Below are positions 8,275 to 16,525 of a stretch of DNA of 64,000 nt, piece by piece. The stretch covers positions 1 to 64,000 of the forward strand of contig NZ_QGKL01000032.1 of assembly GCF_003172895.1 (NCBI RefSeq), written 5' to 3'. Numbering within the stretch: position 1 is the first letter of the stretch; each line of letters begins with the position of its first letter. Both the position numbers and the translations under genes were made by a program. This DNA is from Leucothrix arctica (GTDB taxonomy: Bacteria; Pseudomonadota; Gammaproteobacteria; Thiotrichales; Thiotrichaceae). The notes under the pieces are model-generated. The model saw only the letters and a program-made list of their open reading frames with translations. It was not told the DNA's origin and did no database searches.

Positions 8275-8697
8275 ATGAAACAGTCAATTGTCCATATTGC
8301 GCTGGTTGTAAAAGACTATGACGAAGCTATCGATTTTTACGTCAATAAACTCAAGTTCGAGCTAGTAGAAGATACTTACCAAGCTGAGCAGGATAAGCGT
8401 TGGGTTGTCGTGTCTCCACCTGGGTCAAAAGGCGTAACACTGTTGCTAGCAAAAGCTTCAAAGCCTGAGCAGTTAGATGCGATTGGAAACCAGTCTGGTG
8501 GCCGTGTGTTTTTGTTCTTAAATACGGATGACTTCTGGCGTGATTACAATCAGATGGTTGAAGAAGGGATTACCTTTGTGCGACCACCTGCAGAGCAAGA
8601 GTATGGAACAGTTGCGGTGTTTAAAGACCTCTATGGTAATCAGTGGGACTTACTGCAATTAAACGATGACCATCCAATGGTTTTGCGTAGTCATTAG
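8275..8697 (+). CDS. VOC-superfamily (glyoxalase/bleomycin-resistance fold) protein
   Basis: This compact 140-residue protein is made of two beta-alpha-beta-beta-beta modules: HIALVVKDYDEAIDFYVNKL at the start and VFKDLYGNQWDLLQL at the end. Together they give the one-domain VOC fold. His7, a mid-protein position and the glutamine/aspartate near the C-terminus could bind a metal. Substrates in this family range from glutathione adducts to antibiotics and cannot be deduced here. A very strong AAGGAGG ribosome site precedes the ATG. It is monocistronic or the first of a run of small accessory genes. Confidence 0.85.
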   Translation: MKQSIVHIALVVKDYDEAIDFYVNKLKFELVEDTYQAEQDKRWVVVSPPGSKGVTLLLAKASKPEQLDAIGNQSGGRVFLFLNTDDFWRDYNQMVEEGITFVRPPAEQEYGTVAVFKDLYGNQWDLLQLNDDHPMVLRSH

Positions 8698-8791
8698 GAT
8701 TATTGCGTACTATAAATGTAGGTATACAGGTTAATTTGACATTTATCTCCATTATTTTGGCTGGTATTATTTCCTCTTTAGGGTGTTCTTA

Positions 8792-9241
8792 ATGAGCGTC
8801 TTAAATAAAGAAAAACTAGATTCATTTTTCATAATCGCTAGCTGCTTTAACAAGGCGCTAGGCTCGGTACCAATCCTTTATGGCTCTTTAGGTTTGTCGA
8901 AAGCGATTGCAACAGATCTCAAAACTGACGATATCGACTTATTGGTAGAGGACTGCATTTTCTCAACGCGTTTAAGTGAAATCAGAGCGCTAATGGAGGA
9001 AATGGGTTTTGTGTTAATTGTCCCTAAAGAGAACAAGTTTCAACGAGGCGAACTGGAAGTTGGTATTTCTCATGATGTTGATATGATTGAGTTTTCTGGT
9101 GTAGATCCAAGCGCTTTGGAGGTGGTTGAGCTGCCGGCAAAGTACAGAGTATTGAATGCACAAGAGTATTTGAAAACGTACAAAGCCTCATCGCTAGATG
9201 GCTATCGTCGAGTGAAGGCTTCCGTTAAAGCGGCTAGTTAG
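8792..9241 (+). CDS. Nucleotidyltransferase-like protein
   Basis: I prefer the ATG at 8792 (AGGG about 8 nt upstream) to the in-frame GTG at 8783. The 149-residue product shows LYGSLGLSKA followed by DDIDLLV, which resembles the GS...DxD core of polymerase-beta-type nucleotidyltransferases, and later HDVDMIEF could supply the third acidic residue. Relatives include stand-alone minimal nucleotidyltransferases with unknown targets. There is no signal peptide. It is the first of several small unrelated enzyme genes on this strand. Confidence 0.6.
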   Translation: MSVLNKEKLDSFFIIASCFNKALGSVPILYGSLGLSKAIATDLKTDDIDLLVEDCIFSTRLSEIRALMEEMGFVLIVPKENKFQRGELEVGISHDVDMIEFSGVDPSALEVVELPAKYRVLNAQEYLKTYKASSLDGYRRVKASVKAAS

Positions 9242-9260
9242 TTTTTTTGAGGAGTATTAA

Positions 9261-9341
9261 GTGGAAATACATAACATCATAACGTTTATAGCAGTTGCTG
9301 CCTGTTGCCTTATCGTTTGGGGGGATAGTCTCTTACTTTAA
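9261..9341 (+). CDS. Small single-pass membrane peptide, possibly frameshifted
   Basis: A GTG with an AGGAG site 7 nt upstream opens a 26-codon frame that is mostly one hydrophobic helix (IITFIAVAACCLIVW). It ends soon after a run of six G residues at about 9318-9323. With five Gs the frame would continue through a basic, membrane-stop-like tail (SYFKRGSNEY) and end at 9363, overlapping the next start codon. That would be a better-formed small membrane protein. Either a real indel or a sequencing slip is possible. Confidence 0.35.
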   Translation: MEIHNIITFIAVAACCLIVWGDSLLL

Positions 9342-9352
9342 GAGAGGTTCTA

Positions 9353-9796
9353 ATGAATATTGATTTTGTTTTATCTCCTTCAGAAGAAGAAATAGCTGAA
9401 ATCTACAATGGTTTAGCAGCTTTTAATGAGCCGTACTTTCCCAACCTTGACCAGAAGGGTTTTGCTTATCTCATTCGAGATGAGGATGGTAAAATACTTG
9501 GCGGACTCACAGGAAAAACACTATTTACAGCGTTTCATGTGAACTTGCTTTGGTTGTCAGAGCCTATCCGTGGTTTAGGTTATGGAACGAAGCTGATGCA
9601 ACAGGCAGAACAAGAGGCTAAAGACCGTGGTGCTATTAATGCATTTGTAGACACTTATAGCTTTCAAGCACCAACGTTTTATGAGCGACTAGGCTATAAC
9701 GAGGTCGGCCGATATACCGACTTTCCGCGAGTAGATGTCGATAAAGTATTCTTCAAGAAGTGCTTAGTTGATAACAAATCACCAAGTCCGAGCTAG
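9353..9796 (+). CDS. GNAT-family N-acetyltransferase
   Basis: This 147-residue protein has the GNAT acetyl-CoA binding core: strand beta-4 (VNLLWLSEPIRG), the pyrophosphate loop RGLGYGTKLM, and the following helix with EAKDRGAINAFVDT, then the FYERLGYNEVGRY element common at the end of the domain. It probably acetylates an amine on a small molecule or protein; the substrate is unknown. AGAGAGG precedes the start. It sits between a small membrane peptide and a HAD phosphatase. Confidence 0.85.
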   Translation: MNIDFVLSPSEEEIAEIYNGLAAFNEPYFPNLDQKGFAYLIRDEDGKILGGLTGKTLFTAFHVNLLWLSEPIRGLGYGTKLMQQAEQEAKDRGAINAFVDTYSFQAPTFYERLGYNEVGRYTDFPRVDVDKVFFKKCLVDNKSPSPS

Positions 9797-9822
9797 AAAG
9801 AGCCGCTGGGGTTTAGCGAAAC

Positions 9823-10473
9823 ATGAAAAAGTACATTCTCTTTGACCATGACGGTGTTTTAGTTGAAACGGAGCAGTGGTATTACCGTGCAAACCAACGC
9901 GCATTAGCACCTTTCGGTATTCAGCTCCCGCGTGACGCTTATTTGGTGAATATGTCTAATGGTGTGACCACCTGGAAAGTGGCCCGAGATGCTGGCGTGC
10001 CTGAGCGTGAAATTGATCGTGCCCGAGTACTACGAGATCAGTATTACCAAGAGTACTTAGCTAGCGAAGACATCGAAATTAATGGCGTACTGGAAACGCT
10101 AGATATACTCGCGAGTGATTATCGAATGGGGATTATTACTACTTCAAAACTGTCTGACTTCGCGCTGATCCATGAAAACCGCTCTATCCTAGACTATATG
10201 GCATTCGTTATAACTCGACAAGATTATGAGCAAGCGAAACCTCATCCTGAGCCTTACTTGAAAGGTCTGCAACGCTTTGGCGTTTCGGCTGCTGAAGCTG
10301 TGGCGGTTGAAGACTCGGCGAGAGGGTTGAAGTCAGCAGTAGCTGCGGGGATTGATTGTATCGCGGTTGCGAACGAGTTTACCGTGTCGCATGACATGTC
10401 TAAGGCAGTTGCTAAGGTTGACTTATTTACCGACTTACCTTTAGCTATAAATACCTTAAAAACCACCGAGTAA
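9823..10473 (+). CDS. HAD-superfamily hydrolase (beta-phosphoglucomutase/phosphatase-like)
   Basis: The N-terminus carries motif I as FDHDGVLVETE (nucleophile Asp8, acid/base Asp10). Motif II is the TTSKLSD threonine/serine region, motif III the lysine of QAKPHPEPY, and motif IV VEDSARGLKSA. The cap inserted after motif I is alpha-helical, as in beta-PGM and phosphoglycolate phosphatase relatives. A sugar- or nucleotide-phosphate phosphatase role is expected. The gene is followed after 4 bp by a MazG-like gene, so the two are probably an operon. Confidence 0.85.
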   Translation: MKKYILFDHDGVLVETEQWYYRANQRALAPFGIQLPRDAYLVNMSNGVTTWKVARDAGVPEREIDRARVLRDQYYQEYLASEDIEINGVLETLDILASDYRMGIITTSKLSDFALIHENRSILDYMAFVITRQDYEQAKPHPEPYLKGLQRFGVSAAEAVAVEDSARGLKSAVAAGIDCIAVANEFTVSHDMSKAVAKVDLFTDLPLAINTLKTTE

Positions 10474-10477
10474 TACC

Positions 10478-10801
10478 ATGGCTGAGCTAAAAGAACTACA
10501 GACAAGAATCGTAAATACTCGTCAGGAAAGAGGCTTTGTAACCGACCCGCTGAAGTTACAAATTATGCTGACTGAAGAGGTCGGTGAAATTTCTGCTGAG
10601 CTGAAGCGGTTATGGTCAAAAAACTATGATGACTTCTCAAAAGAGCGAGTGGCAAGTGAGATAGCCGATACGTTCGTTTTATTATCGGCGCTAGCATCTG
10701 AGTTTGATATCGACTTAGAAAGCGCGGTTGAGACCAAGTTTTTTAAGTCTGATAGTCAGAGGACGTGGGTAAGTGCTGAGGCTGTTGATCACGAAAGCTA
10801 G
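10478..10801 (+). CDS. MazG-like nucleotide pyrophosphohydrolase
   Basis: This 107-residue protein shows the all-alpha NTP pyrophosphohydrolase pattern: a helix with TEEVGEISAELKR supplying the first EExxE metal ligands and a second with EIADTFVLLSAL supplying the E/D pair. Such single-domain MazG-like enzymes hydrolyse noncanonical or excess NTPs to NMP and pyrophosphate. It begins 4 bp after the HAD gene stop, which suggests coupling. That pairing fits stepwise nucleotide clean-up, but this is inference. Confidence 0.8.
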   Translation: MAELKELQTRIVNTRQERGFVTDPLKLQIMLTEEVGEISAELKRLWSKNYDDFSKERVASEIADTFVLLSALASEFDIDLESAVETKFFKSDSQRTWVSAEAVDHES

Positions 10802-10913
10802 CTCTTCCTATTAGGAAAGTACGAATCTATCTAGCGCTTTTATGGTGTTAAAATAAAAAATCCGCCCAGTTTTATAAAAAACACGGACGGATTAAATGCA
10901 GTCAAAAACCGTA

Positions 10914-11270
10914 TTACATCGCTTGATAAATGGTGATTTCAGGTGATGCTTCTAATAAAGGCTTTAGTTCACGAACCACATCATTTTTGAAAAGTTCTGT
11001 TGCAAGATACGCTTCTGCCGAAGCCGTATCTTTAAAGCCATGTAAAACCTGAACATTACCCTCATTAATTAATAAGGCTTTAGACGTGCTGTTTTCGATT
11101 TTTTCGAGAAACGGCTGTTTATACTTCTTATAAATCTCAGCAGCTGCCGGTCGATTTTCATCGGATATTTTCAAATTAATTTGCAGATAAGCACCTGTAC
11201 CGGTCGCCCATACTGACGTAGAAAACAATAATACAAATATGCTTGCTAGTAACTTTTTCATTTTGTTCAC
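10914..11270 (-). CDS. Secreted dimeric alpha/beta-barrel (ABM-like) protein
   Basis: A signal peptide (residues 1-22, SVWA) is followed by a domain of about 95 residues with the beta-alpha-beta-beta plan of the dimeric alpha/beta barrel (antibiotic biosynthesis monooxygenase-like) fold, including the VQVLHGFKDTASAEAYLA segment typical of that group. An exported ABM-like protein is less usual than a cytosolic one. The function is unknown. It diverges from a LysR-type gene 97 bp away, which is the likely regulator. Confidence 0.65.
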   Translation of the reverse strand: MNKMKKLLASIFVLLFSTSVWATGTGAYLQINLKISDENRPAAAEIYKKYKQPFLEKIENSTSKALLINEGNVQVLHGFKDTASAEAYLATELFKNDVVRELKPLLEASPEITIYQAM

Positions 11271-11367
11271 TCTTTGAGGTTTCTTACTTAGGAGTGATAA
11301 ATGGTATATAGTTTCTTACTTATAGTTAAATTTGTATTTTTGAGTTATATATTTGGTTTTTGAATAA

Positions 11368-12270
11368 ATGAATATCAAACAGCTAAAGTTTGCTAAAGCG
11401 GTAGTCGAGAACGAATCCTTTAGTCTGGCGGCTAAACAGTGCTTTGTGTCTCAGCCTACGCTATCTAATGGTATACAAGCCCTAGAGAATGAATTCGGTT
11501 TCGTATTATTTAAGCGTACGACACGAAGTGTTCAGCTATCTTCCTTTGGCGCAGAAGTTTTACCGTTTATTACTTCAATTTTGAATGCTGAAAAAGCCCT
11601 GTTTGATCATATTGAAAAATCAAAGAATGTTGAAAAGAGTATCATTCGTTTAGGTGTATCTCCTTTGGTGAACAATGAAATGATTTTGCTCATCATTGCA
11701 GCGTATAAAAAAATAAATGCTCGTTGTGAGATCTTGGTAAATGAAAATAACCTAGATGACCTTCAGCGAGAGTTAGATAACGAATTGCTAGATATTATCT
11801 TTGTACCTAATGTGCCCGGCATGAAAAGCAAGAAGGTCAATGAGGGTGTATTTCTTTATGAAGAAGCACTTCATGTCATTATGAAAAACAGCTTATTCAA
11901 TGAGGAAAAGATTACATTGAGTAGTCTTGGAGATGAGACCATCTTGATGGTGCCAGACTCCTGCGGTTTATCAGTAATTACTCGTGGTATGTTCAAAACA
12001 ACAGGGAAGATATTCAAAGAGTATGGCGGCAAAGCCAATAGTTATCATGTTCTAGCGAATTGGGCCTACAGTGGTTTAGGGGTAGCGTTGTTACCTAAAA
12101 GTAAAATACCAGACCATATAAAAGACTCTGTAACACTGTTTAAAAATGGCAACGTCGTGAAAATAAAATATGAAGCAAGATGGAGTGATCACTCCATAAT
12201 TACTCAAGAATTTCTTAACTTTTCACAAGAACATTTGGTCAACATATCAGGTGGATTAGTTAAAAACTAA
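11368..12270 (+). CDS. LysR-family transcriptional regulator
   Basis: The protein has 300 residues, normal for the family. The first about 60 residues are the winged helix (FAKAVVENESFSLAAKQC, then SQPTLSNGIQALENEFG), followed by the linker helix and a two-lobed periplasmic-binding-protein-like effector domain (about residues 90-295). It is divergently transcribed from the secreted ABM-like gene. LysR regulators usually control the adjacent divergent gene and themselves, so that gene is the likely target. The effector is unknown. Confidence 0.9.
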   Translation: MNIKQLKFAKAVVENESFSLAAKQCFVSQPTLSNGIQALENEFGFVLFKRTTRSVQLSSFGAEVLPFITSILNAEKALFDHIEKSKNVEKSIIRLGVSPLVNNEMILLIIAAYKKINARCEILVNENNLDDLQRELDNELLDIIFVPNVPGMKSKKVNEGVFLYEEALHVIMKNSLFNEEKITLSSLGDETILMVPDSCGLSVITRGMFKTTGKIFKEYGGKANSYHVLANWAYSGLGVALLPKSKIPDHIKDSVTLFKNGNVVKIKYEARWSDHSIITQEFLNFSQEHLVNISGGLVKN

Positions 12271-12288
12271 ACCTTAAAATAGTGTTAT

Positions 12289-13182
12289 TTATAACTCATC
12301 CTTACCCGAACGAACTTTCCCCGGTCCTACACCAATGACACGTTTGAAGGCTTTTGAAAAAGAGCCTTCTGATTCGTAACCACATCTTAGCGCTGCTTCA
12401 AGCGTGCTGATACCGTCGTCCGCTAACCAACGGTAAGCTTGGGTCATACGCCATTGTGTTTGATAATCTACAGGCGTTTGTCCAACGACTTCTTTAAATA
12501 AAGTAGCGAAAGCAGATCGTGACATTGCACAGGCATTTGCAAGTTCCTCTAAACTCAGGCGTTGCTCTTGTTTCTTTTTGGTAACGGTTGCATGGATTAG
12601 CTCCATCGCTTTACCTAATTGTGGATGAGCAAAGGCTGCAAATACGCCGCTATCAATATTCAAATTGTCTCTGACTAACAAGTAAAATAAACAATCGGAT
12701 AATCGATTAAGCAGCACATTATTGTGTTGATTAGAGGTGTGTGCTTCTTCCAACATCAAATCAACAAGCTTTGATATCGCATTATTATCATTTCGACGTA
12801 CGACTAGAAGTTCGGGCATTTGCTGAACTAACTTGTCAAATATTGCATGGTTATGGTTGAAATCCCCGCACACTAATCCTGTTGAGGGGGCATCTAAGCG
12901 GTCAGTCATGGGCACAGACTGAGTTGCATTTTTTGGAATATTTAGGTCAAGAGTATTCGTCAGTTTATGTTGGACATCCGAGGGTAAAAAAACCGCATCA
13001 CCTTCAAATAATTCTATATTTTCACCATTTAGCTCAAAAAAGCACTGGCCTTGAGTAACAATGTGAAAAGACATTCGTCGACTACCTGAAGTATCAACGG
13101 CCCAATTGCCACAGAATTTACCATTGTGGTAGACATTGGCTTCAATTTTCAAACTGTCTAATAACCGATTAATGCCATTCAT
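12289..13182 (-). CDS. AraC-family transcriptional regulator with cupin sensor
   Basis: The N-terminal half (about residues 1-170) is a cupin-type ligand domain (MSFHIVTQGQCFFEL, then a DAVFLPSDVQHKL strand). The C-terminal half (about 190-290) is a double HTH of the AraC type (LEELANACAMSRSAFATLF and GYESEGSFSKAFKRVIG). The gene diverges from the secreted YHS-domain gene, which is its most likely target. The ligand is unknown. Length is normal. Confidence 0.9.
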   Translation of the reverse strand: MNGINRLLDSLKIEANVYHNGKFCGNWAVDTSGSRRMSFHIVTQGQCFFELNGENIELFEGDAVFLPSDVQHKLTNTLDLNIPKNATQSVPMTDRLDAPSTGLVCGDFNHNHAIFDKLVQQMPELLVVRRNDNNAISKLVDLMLEEAHTSNQHNNVLLNRLSDCLFYLLVRDNLNIDSGVFAAFAHPQLGKAMELIHATVTKKKQEQRLSLEELANACAMSRSAFATLFKEVVGQTPVDYQTQWRMTQAYRWLADDGISTLEAALRCGYESEGSFSKAFKRVIGVGPGKVRSGKDEL

Positions 13183-13347
13183 GGATGATTGGACCTAACT
13201 CTTGGGTTTTCAAACATAGGGTGCATTTCGGATTCTCTATATTATTTATTTCATCAGGACGCCACGTAGCAGAACAGTGTGCGGAGGTACTGTTGTTAGC
13301 GACAAGTCTTGGATTGATCAATTTTAACTTAAATAGGAAAGACGAAA

Positions 13348-13827
13348 ATGAAAACTTTAAACCCATTGTCAAAGTCTCTTAAAACGTTGGTACTACTGTC
13401 AGGTATGTTAGTCAGCAGCCTGAGTTTCGCTGGTATAGCAACGGACACCAATGATAATGACGTTATTCTTTCAGGCTACGACACAGTCTCTTATTTTACG
13501 AAAGAAGCACCAGTTCAAGGGAAGTCAGACATTAGCGCGGTTTATAACGGTGCTATTTATCACTTTACATCAGAAGATAACCGAGACGCGTTTAAGGCTG
13601 ACCCTGCTAAATACGCACCGCAATACGGTGGGTTTTGTGCATTCGGAACATCAATAAGCCAAAAAATTCCTGTAGATCCTACGATTTATGAAGTTCTTGA
13701 CGGTAAGTTGTACGTACAATCAGGCGCTAAAGCAATGGAACTTTGGGTGCCAGAGAAAGTAAGCAGAATCACATCTGCAGATAAGATTTGGGTAGAAATC
13801 AAAGATATTGCTGCTGACGAATTATAA
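13348..13827 (+). CDS. Secreted YHS-domain protein
   Basis: A signal peptide (about residues 1-29, ending SLSFAG) is followed by a YHS-type domain: SGYDTVSYFT, then a YHFTSEDNRDAF segment and QYGGFCAFGTS. The domain is associated with metal and heavy-metal handling (it occurs in copper ATPases and haem/copper-linked proteins). Here it is alone and exported. GGAAAGACGAAAATG gives an acceptable ribosome site. A strong terminator follows, so the gene is monocistronic. The divergent AraC regulator probably controls it. Confidence 0.8.
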   Translation: MKTLNPLSKSLKTLVLLSGMLVSSLSFAGIATDTNDNDVILSGYDTVSYFTKEAPVQGKSDISAVYNGAIYHFTSEDNRDAFKADPAKYAPQYGGFCAFGTSISQKIPVDPTIYEVLDGKLYVQSGAKAMELWVPEKVSRITSADKIWVEIKDIAADEL

Positions 13828-13854
13828 AACGTAGCGACATTATTCTAATTAACC

Positions 13855-13886
13855 AAGCCGTATACTAATGTATGCGGCTTTTTTTT
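13855..13886 (+). terminator. Rho-independent terminator of the YHS gene
   Basis: AAGCCGTATAC (13855-13865) pairs with GTATGCGGCTT (13870-13880) with one wobble, and an eight-base T run follows. It lies 28 bp after the stop codon. Confidence 0.88.
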
Positions 13887-14186
13887 GCATTCGTCATATT
13901 TAAACTCAGTTTCATTGGTAGGGGATAAACCTAGGTTTTATGAAAATTAGGCTGTAAATAAGGTATGGTGTGTATAATATATAAATATAAACGCTACTTT
14001 AAGTGATATAAAATTTATTTTAGTATATTTGTGCTTTATTTATAAGCATAATGTGTTTTTAATCACTGGATTATTCCTGTATAACTTGTAATACAGAAGT
14101 AACTGCTTTCTGTTTAAGAGTGATTTGTAGCACTTAAATATTAGACAGTAAGAAAAAATAGAGTCGGTCAAGGAGGGGGCAACTTC
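13887..14186. promoter_or_regulatory. AT-rich leader region of the BLUF gene
   Basis: This 300-bp stretch has no credible CDS. A consensus-like TATAAT lies at 13973-13978, but without a convincing -35 element. The BLUF ribosome site AGGAGGGGG is at 14171-14179. If 13973 is the -10 element, the mRNA leader would be about 200 nt. Confidence 0.35.
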
Positions 14187-14618
14187 GTGAGTAACTTATT
14201 TCATTTGATATATGCAAGCCAAGCAGTTCATGAGTTCAGCCGACAAGATATTGTTGAATTACTATCAGACGTTAAGCAGAAAAATCAGCAGCTAGATGTT
14301 CATGGCATGTTGCTTTATGACAAAGGCTCTTTCTTTCATATTCTTGAAGGTGATAAAGAGATTATTCACGATTTGTTTGATCAAATCGTGAAAGACGAAA
14401 AATACCAAAAGGTTACTAAAATTATATTTGAGGCCATACCTAAAATGTTCTTTTCTGATTGGAGTATGGGGTATTCTTCACTTTCTAGAAGTGAGTTAGA
14501 ACAGATGGATGGCATGAACGATTTTTTTGTCGGACAGACGTGTCTATCGGGCATTGATCAAGGTAGAGCAACAAAGTTGCTCAGAGCATTTTCTTGTGGA
14601 AGATGGCGCTCGACCTAG
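14187..14618 (+). CDS. BLUF-domain photoreceptor with Gln-to-His at the key site
   Basis: A GTG start with a strong AGGAGGGGG site opens a 143-residue BLUF protein. The flavin pocket residues line up with AppA at a constant offset of 12: Tyr9 (Y21), Asn33 (N45), Trp92 (W104) and Met94 (M106). The glutamine that drives the BLUF photocycle (Q63) is His51 here, in GSFFHILEG. The C-terminus GRWRST matches the end of BLUF domains that continue into EAL domains, but an amber codon (14616-14618) ends it. An EAL gene follows in the same frame. It may be a broken BLUF-EAL fusion or a two-protein light sensor. Confidence 0.9.
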   Translation: MSNLFHLIYASQAVHEFSRQDIVELLSDVKQKNQQLDVHGMLLYDKGSFFHILEGDKEIIHDLFDQIVKDEKYQKVTKIIFEAIPKMFFSDWSMGYSSLSRSELEQMDGMNDFFVGQTCLSGIDQGRATKLLRAFSCGRWRST

Positions 14619-14648
14619 GTTTTATTTATCACTATCCATTGGTATCTT

Positions 14649-15407
14649 ATGTTCAAAGGAATTGATTTCTCTCATGCATTTCAACCTATTATCGATATCA
14701 ATAAAGGCGATATCGTTTCATATGAGGTCTTGTTAAGAGGGAAAAGCCACGAAGCACCGTGGGTAGTTTTCAACAAAGTCGAGAAACAAGATCTGCCTTT
14801 ATTTGATCAATATAATCGAGAGAAAGCAATTGCACTAGCATCGCGTCTAGGGCTAGATCGTTCCATTAATTTAAACTTTTTACCCCGAGATATTTTAGCG
14901 GATGAGGGTAGTTGTTTAATAAAAACGATTGAAGCGTGTAGACGGCATGGTTTTAACTCAAAGCAACTGACTATTGAGATTACAGAGAGTGAGTTTGTTG
15001 AGAACTACGACGCGTTAAGCAATATTCTAAATAATGTTCGTCGAGAGAATATAGTGATTGCGATTGATGACTTTGGAGCAGGGTATGCAGGTCTTAACCT
15101 GCTTGCGTCTATCCAACCTGACTTGATCAAAGTTGATATGTCCCTACTACGTCATATAAATGAAAATGGCCCTCGCCAAGCGATTGTGAGGGCAATGAGT
15201 AGAGTCTGCTTAGACTTGGGTATTGATGTCTTGGCTGAAGGTGTCGAGACGGAGGAAGAGTTTGATTGGCTACGAAGTATTGATATATCGTTGTATCAAG
15301 GCTTTTTGTTTGCAAAACCAGTGTTTGAGTCTTTGCCAACGGTCGATGATTTGAAGTTCAAAATCCCAACAAACTCGTTCACAAGTGTCTGCTGCTACGG
15401 CACCTGA
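14649..15407 (+). CDS. EAL-domain cyclic-di-GMP phosphodiesterase
   Basis: This 252-residue protein is essentially a lone EAL domain. All main catalytic and metal residues are seen: YEVLLRG (Glu26), Asn76 in LNF, Glu110 in TIEIT, IDDFGAGY (Asp140-Asp141), Lys161 in IKVD, AEGVE (Glu197, Glu200) and YQGF (Gln217). It should hydrolyse c-di-GMP to pGpG. The start has no Shine-Dalgarno site and lies 30 bp after the BLUF stop in the same frame, so expression may need translational coupling or readthrough. In relatives such as BlrP1 and YcgF the two domains form one polypeptide. Confidence 0.92.
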   Translation: MFKGIDFSHAFQPIIDINKGDIVSYEVLLRGKSHEAPWVVFNKVEKQDLPLFDQYNREKAIALASRLGLDRSINLNFLPRDILADEGSCLIKTIEACRRHGFNSKQLTIEITESEFVENYDALSNILNNVRRENIVIAIDDFGAGYAGLNLLASIQPDLIKVDMSLLRHINENGPRQAIVRAMSRVCLDLGIDVLAEGVETEEEFDWLRSIDISLYQGFLFAKPVFESLPTVDDLKFKIPTNSFTSVCCYGT

Positions 15408-15489
15408 TTCAGTCATATCATTGCAAAAGAATGTGTACGGATATCACAAAGCTTAAAACCGTTCTTTCTAATGTTATTTAGCACGACCG

Positions 15490-16518
15490 TTACTGCGGCT
15501 TCATGATCTGATTAAGAATAATCTCGCCAGCAACCAATAATGGCACGGCCATAAATATCCCCGCCATACCCCAGAGCCAACCCCAGATAAGTACAAATAA
15601 GAAAATAATTACAGGGTTGATGGTAAACATACGACCAATAAATAACGGTTGAATGAACTGACCTTCCAGTAAATTTAACGCTAATATTAATGCGGGTGGC
15701 AATAATATGTGAGTCAGACTATCAAATGTCATCAACGACACCATCGTGATAATACCGATATTAATTGCCGGGCCAACGTAGGGAATAAAGTTAAAGAAGG
15801 CCGTAGATGCGCCCCAAACAGCGGGTGTCGGCATGCCCACAAACCACATGACAATACCGACAACAATGCCAAGTACGATGTTTATCGCGGTTATTAGCAG
15901 AAGATAGCGACTAATGTTGTGTTGTACATCACGGGTTATCCGTAGGATGTTTGTCTTGTAACCTTGCTCGCGCAACATGGAGCCAATGCTGTCGCCTAGC
16001 GAGTGACCAAAAGCCAGCATGAAATAAAGCAGCACAATAAAGGATAGGGCGCTGATCAATAGCTCTTGAGTGCCATTTAATAGGGTATAAAAAATATTCG
16101 GCCCTTTGACAACTACATCAGACTCATTTTGGTCAGGTGTTATCGACGCCATTTCTTTAACAGTATCGGTAGTCTTTTGAACGGTTTCTATGGAGTCTTT
16201 AAACGGCAGAAGCTTTTTCTGAATATCACCAATTTCAGCAGGAAAACGTTCCAGCCAGTTAGCTGCTGGGTCTGTTAAATAGTTCGCGGAGCCAACAACA
16301 AGACCAGTTAGCACGAAAATGATAATGGCACTGCCTAATGCACGGGGCACATAATATTTCCGCAGTAGCTCGATCAAGGGAGACAACATAAAGGCGATGA
16401 GTGTCGCCAGAAAAATAGGGATGAAAATGGCTTGGGCAAAATACAGAACACTCAGCAAACTAATGATGAATAATCCCCAAACAGGGATAGCCAGGCCGGA
16501 AAGCTTATCGTTATTCAT
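15490..16518 (-). CDS. AI-2E family (PerM-like) membrane transporter
   Basis: I chose the ATG at 16518; the upstream in-frame alternative at 16554 is a TTG that overlaps the preceding gene. The 342-residue product has about eight hydrophobic segments, the central soluble stretch characteristic of AI-2E/PerM exporters (about residues 60-160), and the conserved NFIPYVGPAIN motif in its second half. Family members export autoinducer-like signals or act as Na+/H+ antiporters. It is the last gene of a four-gene run with YqjD/YqjE-like proteins, starting 7 bp after the previous stop. Confidence 0.85.
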   Translation of the reverse strand: MNNDKLSGLAIPVWGLFIISLLSVLYFAQAIFIPIFLATLIAFMLSPLIELLRKYYVPRALGSAIIIFVLTGLVVGSANYLTDPAANWLERFPAEIGDIQKKLLPFKDSIETVQKTTDTVKEMASITPDQNESDVVVKGPNIFYTLLNGTQELLISALSFIVLLYFMLAFGHSLGDSIGSMLREQGYKTNILRITRDVQHNISRYLLLITAINIVLGIVVGIVMWFVGMPTPAVWGASTAFFNFIPYVGPAINIGIITMVSLMTFDSLTHILLPPALILALNLLEGQFIQPLFIGRMFTINPVIIFLFVLIWGWLWGMAGIFMAVPLLVAGEIILNQIMKPQ

Positions 16519-16525
16519 AATAGCG

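Noticed and set aside
10845-10900. Terminator hairpin after the MazG-like gene (AATCCGCC...GGACGGATT)
   Set aside because: The stem has a mismatch and a loop of about 16 nt, and no T-run follows on either strand in the right place.
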